From positions 1 to 64,000 of the forward strand of contig CAVXLJ010000030.1 in assembly GCA_963762605.1 (NCBI GenBank): a DNA stretch of 64,000 nt. Direction: 5' to 3'. The stretch's first letter is position 1; every line of letters begins with the position of its first letter. Positions 43,602-52,477 of this stretch are shown here, piece by piece. The position numbers and the translations under genes are program-made. Source of the stretch: CAVSRC01 sp963762605 (GTDB lineage Bacteria; Pseudomonadota; Alphaproteobacteria; Rhizobiales; Kaistiaceae). The notes under the pieces are model-generated. The model saw nothing but the letters and a program-made list of their open reading frames with translations. It was not told the DNA's origin and did not search any database.

Positions 43602-44452
43602 TGGCAGAGTCGCTCAGCCTCCTGTCGGTCCTCGCCTCGGGCCTCGATCACCCGGAGGGCGTCTGCTACGCGCCGGATGGCAACGTCTACGCCACCGGCG
43701 AGGCCGGGCAGGTTTATCGCGTCAGCTTGAGTGACGGCACTTTCACGCAGATCGGCTCGTCCGGCGGCTACGGCCTCGGCATCGCCGCCGACGCCTCGAG
43801 CAATCTGTACGTCTGCGACATGGGCGTGAAGGCCGTCGTTCGCATCGGGTCCGACGGCAGCGCCGCGACCTACAGCCGCGGCGCCGACGAAGAGCCGCTG
43901 ACCGTCCCCAACTTCCCGGTGTTCGACGCCAAAGGCAATCTCTACGTCTCGAACTCCGGCGGGTGGACCGCGCGCAACGGCCACATCCAGCGCATTGGTG
44001 CGACCGGCAAGGCAACGATCTGGTCGCGCCAGGCGACCGGTTTCACCAATGGCCTGGCGCTCAGCCCGGATGGCAAGTTCCTCTACGTCGTCGAATCCAC
44101 ACCGCCGCTGATTTCGCGCATCGAGATCATGCCCGACGGCAGTGCCGGCGCCTACGACGTCGTGGCCGAGCTGCCCAGGACCGTGCCGGATGGAATAGCG
44201 TTCGATTCGGCAGGAACGCTCTACGTCGCCTGCTACGCCCCGGACCGCGTCTATCGCATCCCGGCGGGAGGCAAGCCCGAGATCCTGTTCGATGACTGGG
44301 CCCGCATGAGCCTCAACGCCCCAACCAACCTCGCTTTCGCGGGTAAGACGCTGGACCGGCTGCTGATCTCGAGCCTCGGCGGCTACAGCCTCTCCTCCGC
44401 CGCACTGGGCGTGCCCGGCGCAAAGCTCCACTATCCCCGCCTCGGGGCCTGA
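43598..44452 (+). CDS. SMP-30/gluconolactonase-family lactonase
   Basis: 284 aa. Six-bladed beta-propeller repeats are visible: 'LDHPEGVCYAPDGNVYATGEAGQVYRV', 'GYGLGIAADASSNLYVCDMG', 'NFPVFDAKGNLYVSNSG', 'TNGLALSPDGKFLYVVESTP' and 'PDGIAFDSAGTLYVACYAPDRVYRI'. Metal-binding Glu/Asn/Asp positions of the family correspond to 'PEG', 'VSNSG', 'TNGL' and 'PDGIA'. It hydrolyses aldonolactones, likely the product of the neighbouring SDRs. Confidence 0.9.
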   Translation: MMAESLSLLSVLASGLDHPEGVCYAPDGNVYATGEAGQVYRVSLSDGTFTQIGSSGGYGLGIAADASSNLYVCDMGVKAVVRIGSDGSAATYSRGADEEPLTVPNFPVFDAKGNLYVSNSGGWTARNGHIQRIGATGKATIWSRQATGFTNGLALSPDGKFLYVVESTPPLISRIEIMPDGSAGAYDVVAELPRTVPDGIAFDSAGTLYVACYAPDRVYRIPAGGKPEILFDDWARMSLNAPTNLAFAGKTLDRLLISSLGGYSLSSAALGVPGAKLHYPRLGA

Positions 44453-44453
44453 C

Positions 44454-45170
44454 ATGGAGTCCTTGTCCGGCCAGCGCGCTGTGGTCGTCGGAACCGCCAG
44501 CCAGCACGCCGCCGGCCTCCTGCGCACGCTGCGGGAGGCGGGTGCCGACCTGACGGTGGTCGACCGCAGTCCCGCTGCCGGCGTCACGGTTGTCTGCGAC
44601 ATGACCGAGACCGGCATCGCCGCTGCCATGCAAACCCTGGGGGCGATCGACATCCTCGTCACGACGCCACCGTCGCTCGTCGAAGCGCCCACCGACACTG
44701 ACGCCGCGACGCTCAGCGCCGCCGTCGCGACCGTGCTCGAGCCGGCCTTTCTGTGGACGGCGGCCGTGGCGGCATCCATGCGGGTCCGCGGGTCCGGCGT
44801 GATCGTCCACGTCACCGGCCCGAGCGGGCTTGGCGGGTGGCGCGGCTGGGCGGCAGCGGGCATGGCCTTCGCGGCCATCCATAATTTGGTCGAGAGCTTC
44901 GCCATCGATGTCGCGGCCTCTGGCGTCCGCGTCAACGCATTGGTTCCCGGTGTGACGCAACGCCAGGCCGAGCGCATCGCGGCCGATCTGCGGCAACCGC
45001 TCGACTTCGTCACCCGCCGCATTCCGCTCGGCGCCGTCCTGCCCGACGAGGCGCTGTGCAATGCATTGCTGTATATCGTCCACCAGAGCTCGAGCTATGT
45101 CAGCGGCGAAATCCTCACGGTCGATGGCGGCTGGAGCATGTGGGGCCGGCTGCACGCGGTGGCTTCGTGA
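44454..45170 (+). CDS. SDR-fold protein lacking the catalytic Tyr-Lys and standard nucleotide motif
   Basis: 238 aa. It aligns with SDRs overall ('ALNALVPGVTQRQAERIAADLRQPLD' region, 'SYVSGEILTVDGGWSMWGRLH' C terminus). However, the nucleotide loop reads 'VGTASQHAAG' instead of TGxxxGxG, the NNAG motif is 'TTPPS', and the YxxxK site reads 'WAAAG'. It is therefore unlikely to be an active dehydrogenase. It may have a regulatory or structural role, for instance pairing with the adjacent active SDR at 45167, whose GTG overlaps its stop. Confidence 0.82.
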   Translation: MESLSGQRAVVVGTASQHAAGLLRTLREAGADLTVVDRSPAAGVTVVCDMTETGIAAAMQTLGAIDILVTTPPSLVEAPTDTDAATLSAAVATVLEPAFLWTAAVAASMRVRGSGVIVHVTGPSGLGGWRGWAAAGMAFAAIHNLVESFAIDVAASGVRVNALVPGVTQRQAERIAADLRQPLDFVTRRIPLGAVLPDEALCNALLYIVHQSSSYVSGEILTVDGGWSMWGRLHAVAS

Positions 45171-45949
45171 GCGACTATCCCTTCCCCTACGATTTCACCG
45201 GCCAGGTTGCCGCGATCACCGGCGCCGCACGCGGCTTCGGCCTCGAATTCGCGCGAACCCTCGGCCGCTTCGGCGCCAGCGTCGTTCTCGGTGATGTCGA
45301 TGTCGCGACGGGCGAGAAAGCTGCCGCCGCACTGCGTGCCGAGGGCATCGATGCCCATTTCATTCGCCTCGATGTGCGTCAGCCCACCGATGCGGCGGCG
45401 GCGGCCGAGTACGCCTTCGGCCTCAAGGGGGGCCTCGACTTGTGGATCAACAATGCCGGCATCGCCCGCCATGGTCCGTCGGAGACGTTGGCGCCCGAGT
45501 TCTGGAGCCTGCCGCTCGAGATCATGTTGTCGGGCACCTTCTACGGCGCTCAGGCGGCGGCCAGGCTGATGCTGCCGCAGCGGCGCGGCACCATCATCAA
45601 CATCGCCTCGGTGAATGGTCTCGTCGCGCAGGCCGGCCGCGCTGCCTATGCCTCTGCCAAAGCCGGCGTCATCCGGCTCACCGAAGTGCTTGCGGCCGAA
45701 TGGGCATCCGCAGGGCTGCGTGTCAACGCCATCGCGCCGGGTGTGTTCCTGACCGACCTCGCCCGCACCTCGCTGGCCGATGGTTCCGCCAGCCTCGAGG
45801 TCTATCTTCGCCGCACGCCCACCGGCCGCTTTGGCGAACTGCAGGAACTGATGGCGGTGATGCTATTCCTCGCGAGCCCCTATTCAAGCTACATCACCGG
45901 GCAGACGCTCAGGGTCGATGGCGCCTGGGTCGCGGACCGCTACCTGTGA
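45167..45949 (+). CDS. SDR-family oxidoreductase
   Basis: 260 aa from a GTG overlapping the upstream stop by 4 nt. Motifs are intact: 'TGAARGFG', acidic 'GDVDVATG' (NAD-type), 'NNAG', Ser in 'NIASVNG', 'YASAK' and 'YITGQTLRVDGAW'. Probably oxidises a hydroxyl of the imported sugar or its acid. Overlaps the enolase-superfamily gene, again by 4 nt. Confidence 0.92.
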   Translation: MSDYPFPYDFTGQVAAITGAARGFGLEFARTLGRFGASVVLGDVDVATGEKAAAALRAEGIDAHFIRLDVRQPTDAAAAAEYAFGLKGGLDLWINNAGIARHGPSETLAPEFWSLPLEIMLSGTFYGAQAAARLMLPQRRGTIINIASVNGLVAQAGRAAYASAKAGVIRLTEVLAAEWASAGLRVNAIAPGVFLTDLARTSLADGSASLEVYLRRTPTGRFGELQELMAVMLFLASPYSSYITGQTLRVDGAWVADRYL

Positions 45950-47047
45950 GCGGGCGTCTCGCACGGCTTGATGCCTATGCCCTGCGCGTGCCGCTCGAGC
46001 GGCCTCTGCTGCTCTCGAACCAGACGATCACGACGCGCGACTATGTCATTGTCGAAGCCCGTGACGACGACGGCGCCCTGGGCCGCGCCATCGGCTACAG
46101 CCGCGGGGCGCCGGTCGAGACTGTGGTCGAGCGCATGATCGCGCCGGTCTGGGCGGGCGCCGCACTCGACGACTACGCCGCGCTCTACCGCCGCACGCTG
46201 CGCGCCAACAGCATGCAGGGCTCGCACGGCATCTTTTGGCGCGCCGTCAGCCTTGCCGATTGCGCCGTGCACGATTTGCTCGCTATCCGCGCCGCGGTGC
46301 CGCTGGCCGAGTGGCTGGGCGGCAAGGTTGCACCGGTCCCCGCCACGCTCGCAGGCTGCTATCCCGTTGCGAGCGAGACGCCCGAACTCGATCGCCGCTC
46401 TGATGCAGTCCATGGCGGGCTACGGCGCCGCCGGCATCAAGCTCACCGCTTCCGGCGATTTGGCCCGTGACACCGAAAGACTGCGCCGGTGCCGCGCTGG
46501 GCTGGGCGACGGCACACCGCTTATCATAGACCTCTACAACAACGCTTCACCGCCTGAAGAACTGCTGCCGGCGGCTCGCCGCTGGGCCGAGTTCGGCATG
46601 GGCTGGCTCGAGGATCCCTACGGCTTCGATGAGTTCACCGCCCTCGCTGCCCTTGCCGATGGTTTGCAATATCCCGTCGGCGTTGGCGACGAGCAGGCGG
46701 GGCTTGCGCATTTCCACAACCTCGTCGATGTGGGGCATATCGGCGTAGTTCGGCTCGACGCCACCACCTGCGGCGGAGTTACGGCATTTCTTTCTATCGC
46801 CCGAATGGCGGCAGACAAGGGCATGCCGGTATCGACGCACGTCTTCCATCATCTGCACGCGCAACTGGCCGCGGTTCAGACCGGCGCCATGGCCGAGTAC
46901 ATGCCGCCGGAAACGCATGTCGATGCGATCCATCTGCTGCTCGAAGAGGATTTGCGATGGATCGATGGCCGCCTGATGCCGACCCAGCGCCCTGGTGTCG
47001 GATATGTCTGGAACGAGGACGCGCTGCGAGGGTTTCGGGCTTCCTGA
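45946..47047 (+). pseudogene. Enolase-superfamily (mandelate racemase-like) dehydratase gene with single-base frameshift
   Basis: The N-terminal frame (GTG 45946) gives 'RLARLDAYALRVPLERPLLLSNQTI' through 'CYPVASETPEL'. The sequence then continues in another frame with 'IAALMQSMAGYGAAGIKL'. Removing one base near 46390 restores a single reading frame; the span is 1102 nt, one over a multiple of three. The C-terminal half retains metal ligands: Asp in 'LIIDLYNN', Glu in 'WLEDPYGF', and 'GVGDEQAG', plus His in 'STHVFHHLHA'. The repaired protein would be about 366 aa and would dehydrate a sugar acid made by the lactonase. True mutation or sequencing error cannot be told apart here. Confidence 0.85.
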
Positions 47048-47216
47048 CCGCCGTACCAAATCGGCAAAGTCCGGAGCTGGCAGCAAAAAACTACACAAGA
47101 CCTGCGGCGCCAGAGGACTATTCGCGCGTCAGAGACGTTTGGGGGGCTAATCGTTGGCGAGGGAGAGCCACTGGGGTCCAACATTCTCTCGCAGGCTTGC
47201 GCTCCAGGCTCTCGGG

Positions 47217-48728
47217 CTAGCCGTTAGGCGCGTCACTCCGGCGGGAGGTCACGTAGCCAGATTTGAATGCCTCGTATCCCTCGGAATAGACACCGCGGTT
47301 CTGTGGATTCGGCTCGATTTCGCTGCCGATGGCCAGCATTGCGCCGGCCGCCTGTTCATGAGTGTCGTAATACCCCACGCCGACGGCGGCGTTCATCGCG
47401 GCGCCGAGGGCGCCGAGCTCGGTCGCCCGCGGTACGCGCAACGGTGTCCCCAGGATATCTGCCAATATCTGGAGCCACAGCGGATTGCGCACGATGCCGC
47501 CTGAAATCCGCACGTCCTCGATCGCGACGCCCTGCGACGCCAGTACTTCGCGATGGACCTCGAAGCAGTCGCGCAGCTCGTAGGCAACGCCCTCCATGAC
47601 CGAGCGTGCGAAGTCCGGCAATCCACACTGCAGATGCAATCCCAGGAACGCACCGCGTGCCAGCGCGTCATAATGCGGAGAACGGGACCCGGCGAGGTAG
47701 GGCAGGAACACCAGCCCGTGCGATCCGGGCGGTGATTCGCCGGAATCCGCCATGAGCTGCGCGTAGCGCTCGGATTCAGGCAGGTTCCTGTACATGGCGC
47801 CGGTGAACCAGCGGACGGCCTCGCCGGAGGTATTGGTGGCCGTAACCAGACACCAGTGATTGGGAACCGGATGCTGGAATAGCAGACAGCGCCGCTTTTC
47901 ATCGGCCACGAACGCGGATGAGGCCGACGTCAGCACGCCGGCCGTGCCCACCGTGATGCCAAGCTGGCCGGGCCGCACGACGCCAAGGCCCAGCGCCATG
48001 GAAACGCCGTCCCCGGCACCGGCAATCACGGGAAGCCGCGTACCGGCGGGCAGGCCGATCTCACGGACCACGTCGTCGCGGACAAAGCCCGTCATCTGGC
48101 TCGATGCGACGAGATCCGGCAGGACGTGCAGAGGCAGACCCAGCTCCTCGGCGATCTCGCGATTCCATTCGGCGGTTCGACAGTCCAGCAGCAGGGTCCC
48201 CGATGCGTCGGTCAGATCGGTCTGGATGTTTCCGGTCAGCCTGAATCGAATGTAGTCCTTGGGCAGCATGACCTTGTCGATGCGCCGGAAATTCTCGGGC
48301 TCGTTCTCCTTCACCCAGAGCAAAGGCAGTACCGTCTGCGAGGGCGAGATAGCGGTGCCGGTCGCCTCGAAGATCGCCTGCTCGAGCGGACTTTCCTTTA
48401 TCCGATTCAGTTGGGGCAGGGTGCGCTGATCGAGCCAGCTCAGCGTCGGGCGAACGGCGCGCCCGTCACGATCCAGCATGACCGCCATCATCATGACGCC
48501 GCACAGGCTGATGGCTTCAAGCTGAGAGGCATCGAACTGCCGCACGGTCTCGGCCAACACCGCGCGCGTCAGCTCCCACCATCTTTCCGGATCGACTTCC
48601 AGCCAGTCGTCTCGCGGTGAATCGAAATCGTAGCTGCGCTCCGCTTGGGCCTTGACGACACCCAGATGATCGACGGCGGCGCACTTGACGCTGGACGAGC
48701 CCAGATCGATGCCGATGAACAGAGCCAC
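47217..48728 (-). CDS. FGGY-family carbohydrate kinase, xylulokinase-like
   Basis: 503 aa. Two-domain actin-like fold: 'FIGIDLGSSSVKCAAVD' (phosphate 1), 'SWLDQRT', catalytic Asp D240 in 'AGAGDGVSMALG', 'GTAGVLTSAS' and 'ISGGIVRNPLWLQILADILGTPLRVP' (adenosine site). E. coli XylB has a QMH motif for substrate at the position that here reads 'CGVMMMAVM', so the sugar is probably not plain D-xylulose. It is the last gene of the aldolase-importer operon and phosphorylates the sugar before aldol cleavage. Confidence 0.92.
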   Translation of the reverse strand: MALFIGIDLGSSSVKCAAVDHLGVVKAQAERSYDFDSPRDDWLEVDPERWWELTRAVLAETVRQFDASQLEAISLCGVMMMAVMLDRDGRAVRPTLSWLDQRTLPQLNRIKESPLEQAIFEATGTAISPSQTVLPLLWVKENEPENFRRIDKVMLPKDYIRFRLTGNIQTDLTDASGTLLLDCRTAEWNREIAEELGLPLHVLPDLVASSQMTGFVRDDVVREIGLPAGTRLPVIAGAGDGVSMALGLGVVRPGQLGITVGTAGVLTSASSAFVADEKRRCLLFQHPVPNHWCLVTATNTSGEAVRWFTGAMYRNLPESERYAQLMADSGESPPGSHGLVFLPYLAGSRSPHYDALARGAFLGLHLQCGLPDFARSVMEGVAYELRDCFEVHREVLASQGVAIEDVRISGGIVRNPLWLQILADILGTPLRVPRATELGALGAAMNAAVGVGYYDTHEQAAGAMLAIGSEIEPNPQNRGVYSEGYEAFKSGYVTSRRSDAPNG

Positions 48729-48767
48729 GAACGTCGTCCTCTCTGGCCCGTCGCCGACCTCACTCCA

Positions 48768-49760
48768 TCAGTGCCGACGGCGGCGGTTCATGTCGATGGC
48801 CACGGCGGTGAAGATCACCAGGCCCTGAACGAGCTGAGTGAAATACGGGGACACGTTGAGCAGGTTCAGAGCGTTCTGGATCAGCGCCAGGATCGCCACG
48901 CCGATCAGCGTGCCCCAGACGCCGCCCTTGCCGCCGGTCAGGCTGGTGCCGCCGATGACCACGGCGGCGATCGTATCCAGTTCCAGGCCGGTGCCGATGA
49001 CGGTCGGCGCAGAATCGAGCCGCGAGATCAGGATCAGCCCGCCGAACGCCGCCAGCATCCCGGAGAGCACGTAGACGGCGATCTTGATGCGCTCGACCTG
49101 GATGCCGACGATACGCGCGGCCCGCTCATTGCCGCCGACCGAGTAGACCTTGCGGCCGAACGATGTCTGGCCGAGGCTGATGCTTGCCAGGATATAGAGA
49201 AGCACCAAGAGGACGATGGGGACCGGGATCGGCCCGATAGAGCCGCGTCCGAGGTAGCCGACCGCATCACCCAGGCCGAAGACGGTCACTCCGTGGCTGT
49301 AGATGAGCTGGACGCCCTTGGCGATGCTGAGCATCGCCAGCGTGGCGATGAGCGGCGGCACGCGCAACAGGGTGATGGCGAGGCCGTTTATCAGCCCGAT
49401 CGCGAATCCGATGCCGAGTCCGACCACGACCACCACGATGAACGGGCTGCCGTTCTTGGCGAAGGTCGCGGCGATCACCGCGGAAAGCCCCATCGTCGAG
49501 CCGACCGACAGGTCGATGCCGCCCGACAGCATCACATAGGTCATGCCGATCGAGACGATGCCGATCACCGACATGGTCAAGACGACATTGATCAGGTTGG
49601 GGACGGTGAGGAAATAGGGCGACAGCGCCGTCAGCACGGCGGAAATCCCCAGCATGATGATCAGCAGCCCGGCTTCCTCCGGCAGCCTGCCGAGGAAAGC
49701 GAGCACCGACGCCGTGCTGTCGAAGAGTGTCTTGTCTGAGTTCGCGGTGTTGGGGTTCAT
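48768..49760 (-). CDS. Sugar ABC transporter permease (RbsC-like)
   Basis: 330 aa, about ten hydrophobic segments with 'GMTYVMLSGGIDLSVGSTMGLSAVIAATF', 'GRKVYSVGGNERAARIVGIQVERIKI' and 'GGTSLTGGKGGVWGTLIGVAILALIQNALNLL'. Five nt separate it from the ATPase gene upstream, so they are cotranscribed. Confidence 0.95.
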   Translation of the reverse strand: MNPNTANSDKTLFDSTASVLAFLGRLPEEAGLLIIMLGISAVLTALSPYFLTVPNLINVVLTMSVIGIVSIGMTYVMLSGGIDLSVGSTMGLSAVIAATFAKNGSPFIVVVVVGLGIGFAIGLINGLAITLLRVPPLIATLAMLSIAKGVQLIYSHGVTVFGLGDAVGYLGRGSIGPIPVPIVLLVLLYILASISLGQTSFGRKVYSVGGNERAARIVGIQVERIKIAVYVLSGMLAAFGGLILISRLDSAPTVIGTGLELDTIAAVVIGGTSLTGGKGGVWGTLIGVAILALIQNALNLLNVSPYFTQLVQGLVIFTAVAIDMNRRRRH

Positions 49761-49765
49761 GCCGA

Positions 49766-51283
49766 TCAGGCGCCCTTTTGTTCAAGCGCTGCGCTTTCCG
49801 TCACGAAGGAGAGGAGCTCGGTTCGGGTCAATTCACCGCGCGTGAATTCCCGGTTCATCCTGCCGTCCCGCATGACGATGATGCGATCGCTAAGGTCATA
49901 GACTTCGTCGGATTCGGAGGAGATGAGCAGAATCGCGGTGCCCTCTCCCGAAAGCTTTTCCAGAATGCGGTAGAACTCGCGCTTGGCGCCGACATCGATG
50001 CCGCGCGTCGGCTCGTCCAGGATCAGCACCTTGGGATTCCTGAGCAGCCACTTGCCGAGCACGACCTTCTGCTGGTTGCCGCCACTCAGGTACATAATCA
50101 GTTGCGACAGACCCGCCGACTTGACGCCGAGATCGGCGACGACGCGCTGGACCCGCTCCTGCTGCTGCTTGTGGTCGAGGATGCCCAGCCAGTTGCTGAG
50201 CTGATCGAAGATCGTGACGGAGAGGTTCTCGCGCACCGACATCAGCGCAAAGATGCCGTCGACGAGGCGGCTCTCGGTGACGAAGCCGAGGCCGGCGTGG
50301 ATCGCATCGATCGGGTTGCGGATGCGCGCCTCGCGTCCTTTGACGACGATGCGCCCCTTGTCGATGGGCAAGAGGCCGAACAGCGCCTCGGCGAGTTCGG
50401 TCTTGCCGGCGCCGAGAAGCCCGCAGACGCCGACGATTTCGCCGCGCCGTATGTCGAAGCTGATGTCGTGGAGAACGTTCTTCTGGCACAGGCCCTGGAC
50501 CGACATGATGGTTTCGGCATGGGCCTCGCGGGGCTCGATGTTCACCGATTCGACGTCGCGGCCGATCATCTGCTGGATGAGCGCCGCCTTGCTCAAGGCG
50601 CTCACCTCATGGGTACCGACCTTGCGGCCGTCCTTCATCACGGTGACGCGGTCGCAGATCTCCATTACCTCATCGAGGAAATGGGACACGTAGATGATCG
50701 ACACGCCCTGACTCTTGAGCGAGGCCATGAGGCTGAAGAGCGCCTGCTTTTCGGTATCGGTGAGCGACGACGTCGGCTCGTCCATGATGAGGATCTGCAC
50801 CGACTTTGACACGGCACGCATGATTTCGACCATCTGCGCCTCGGCGAGGCGGAGATCGCGGACCCGTGCGCGCGGATCGATCTTGAGGTTCAGGCGGGTC
50901 AGCAACTGCGCGGTGCGGCGCGTCGCTTCGGCCTTGTCGATCAGGCCCCAGCGGTTCCTGAGCATGTCCCCGGGAAATATGTTCTCGACGACCGACAGGT
51001 CCGGGAACAGCGTCGGCTCCTGATGGATGAACGACATGCCCAATGCGGCGGCCTCGCCCGGGCCGCCGATCGTGCACGGCACGCCGTTCACGCGGATCTG
51101 TCCGTCATTGGGACGCAGGACGCCGTTGAGGACGTTGATGAGCGTCGACTTGCCTGCGCCATTCTCGCCGACCAGGCCGTGAACCTCGCCGCGTCTCACC
51201 TGCATGTCGACCTGACTGAGCGCGATGACGCCGGGGAACGCCTTCGATACGTTGCTCAGATCCAAGATAATGTCAGACGGCAT
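49766..51283 (-). CDS. Sugar ABC transporter ATP-binding protein (RbsA-like)
   Basis: 505 aa from the ATG at 51283 (the frame is open to a further upstream start at 51337 without ribosome site). First domain: 'GENGAGKST', degenerate signature 'LRLAEAQMVEIMRAV', 'ILIMDEPTSS'. Second domain: 'GVCGLLGAGKTELAEALFG' (unusually close to Walker A), 'LSGGNQQKVVLGKWL' and 'VLILDEPTRGID'. The first signature departs from LSGGQ as in several CUT2 ATPases. Preceded on the transcript by a small hairpin. Confidence 0.94.
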   Translation of the reverse strand: MPSDIILDLSNVSKAFPGVIALSQVDMQVRRGEVHGLVGENGAGKSTLINVLNGVLRPNDGQIRVNGVPCTIGGPGEAAALGMSFIHQEPTLFPDLSVVENIFPGDMLRNRWGLIDKAEATRRTAQLLTRLNLKIDPRARVRDLRLAEAQMVEIMRAVSKSVQILIMDEPTSSLTDTEKQALFSLMASLKSQGVSIIYVSHFLDEVMEICDRVTVMKDGRKVGTHEVSALSKAALIQQMIGRDVESVNIEPREAHAETIMSVQGLCQKNVLHDISFDIRRGEIVGVCGLLGAGKTELAEALFGLLPIDKGRIVVKGREARIRNPIDAIHAGLGFVTESRLVDGIFALMSVRENLSVTIFDQLSNWLGILDHKQQQERVQRVVADLGVKSAGLSQLIMYLSGGNQQKVVLGKWLLRNPKVLILDEPTRGIDVGAKREFYRILEKLSGEGTAILLISSESDEVYDLSDRIIVMRDGRMNREFTRGELTRTELLSFVTESAALEQKGA

Positions 51284-51329
51284 CGGTCCACCGACCCAGA
51301 GAATTTTGCCGCTAATGCCGGAGCCGACA

Positions 51330-51347
51330 ACGATCACGACTGATCGT
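51330..51347. other. Intercistronic hairpin between binding-protein and ATPase genes
   Basis: ACGATCA-CGAC-TGATCGT, a 7-bp perfect stem with 4-nt loop in the 112-nt gap between the binding-protein stop and the ATPase start. Hairpins at this position often protect the upstream message and raise the binding protein over the ATPase; that role is inferred. Confidence 0.4.
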
Positions 51348-51395
51348 GAGCATGGCGGTCTCCGGCCTTAGCGTTCACCCAATCGCGCGTCCTGT

Positions 51396-52397
51396 CTACT
51401 GGACGATGTCGTGACTGAAGGCGGTATCGCCCCACAGGTGCTTGAACTTGGCGATGTTGTCAGGCGTGACCAGATCGCCACCGAAATAGAGACCCTTCGG
51501 AATGCTGTCGCCCTGTCCCTTGAGGACGTAGTCGATGGCCCGCGCGGTCCACTCGCCCTGAATGTAGGGATACTGCGAGAAGGAAGCGTCGGTGGTGCCG
51601 TCCCTGACCTGGCTCAGCGTCTCGCTGTTGCCGTCAACGCCCATGATGTAGATGTGCTTGGGATCGTTGGCCGGTACGAGCAGGTTCATCTCCTTGAGGG
51701 CTGCGATGGCGCCGGAATTGGTCAGGTCGGTGACCGAGTAGATCACGTTGATGTCGGGATGCGACTGCATGTAGGTCTTGACCGTCGACAGGGCCTTGCC
51801 GGCGTCGACGTTGACGTCGGGCGTGCCGACCAGCGTGAAGTTGGAATCATTGGCGAAGGCGCTGAGGAAGCCGCTCAGGCGGTCGATGAAAGGCACGACG
51901 CTGACCGGGCCGTACAGAACCAGAGCCTTGATCGGCTTTCCGGCGAGCTTCTCCTTGACGTAGAGGCCGAGCGTCTTGCCGGCGACCACGTTGTCGGTGA
52001 CCAGCAGGCTGGTGACATCGGCATGGATGTCGCGGTCGATGGCGAAGAAGGGATGCCCGGCGGCCATATATTGCGTGATCGCCGGCTTGAGGGCGTCGGC
52101 ATCCGCGGCGATTGCCGCGGCACCGGCGACGTTGGTCACCCGGTAGTTGTCGATATGGGCTACTTGGCGCTCGACCGAATTGTCGGCGTTGTTGATGATC
52201 ACCTTATAGCCGAGCCGTTCGCCTTCATCCTTGAAGCCGTTGGCCGCCGCCCAATAGAAGGGGGCGGACGCAAACGGGAGGGTCAGGGCGATGGTCTTCT
52301 GTGCCTCCTGCGCCGTCGCCAACGGCGGCGAGAATGCGGTTGCGAGCGCCACCAGTGGTGCTGCGATTGCCGCCAATCCAAATTTGTTCATGTTCAT
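51396..52397 (-). CDS. Sugar ABC transporter substrate-binding protein (CUT2)
   Basis: 333 aa with signal peptide 'NKFGLAAIAAPLVALATAFSPPLATA-QE'. Ribose-binding-like mature part: 'TIALTLPFASAPFYWAAANGFKDEGERLGYKVIINNADNSVERQVAHIDNYRVTNVAGAAAIAADADALKPAI', 'VIYSVTDLTNSGAIAALKEMN'. 'CTCCGGAGGAG'-like AGGAGACG precedes the ATG. It lies 80 nt after the bifunctional aldolase/SDR gene. Confidence 0.93.
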   Translation of the reverse strand: MNMNKFGLAAIAAPLVALATAFSPPLATAQEAQKTIALTLPFASAPFYWAAANGFKDEGERLGYKVIINNADNSVERQVAHIDNYRVTNVAGAAAIAADADALKPAITQYMAAGHPFFAIDRDIHADVTSLLVTDNVVAGKTLGLYVKEKLAGKPIKALVLYGPVSVVPFIDRLSGFLSAFANDSNFTLVGTPDVNVDAGKALSTVKTYMQSHPDINVIYSVTDLTNSGAIAALKEMNLLVPANDPKHIYIMGVDGNSETLSQVRDGTTDASFSQYPYIQGEWTARAIDYVLKGQGDSIPKGLYFGGDLVTPDNIAKFKHLWGDTAFSHDIVQ

Positions 52398-52477
52398 CGT
52401 CTCCTCCGGTTTTCCGCTGGCTCAGGTTAAGTCGTCCTGTTGGTCGCTTTCACGTTCCAGCGAATTCTTCATTTCTC

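Noticed and set aside
48645..49739. 364-codon plus-strand frame opposite a permease
   Set aside because: Same mirror composition, no ribosome site, opposite a clear RbsC-like gene.
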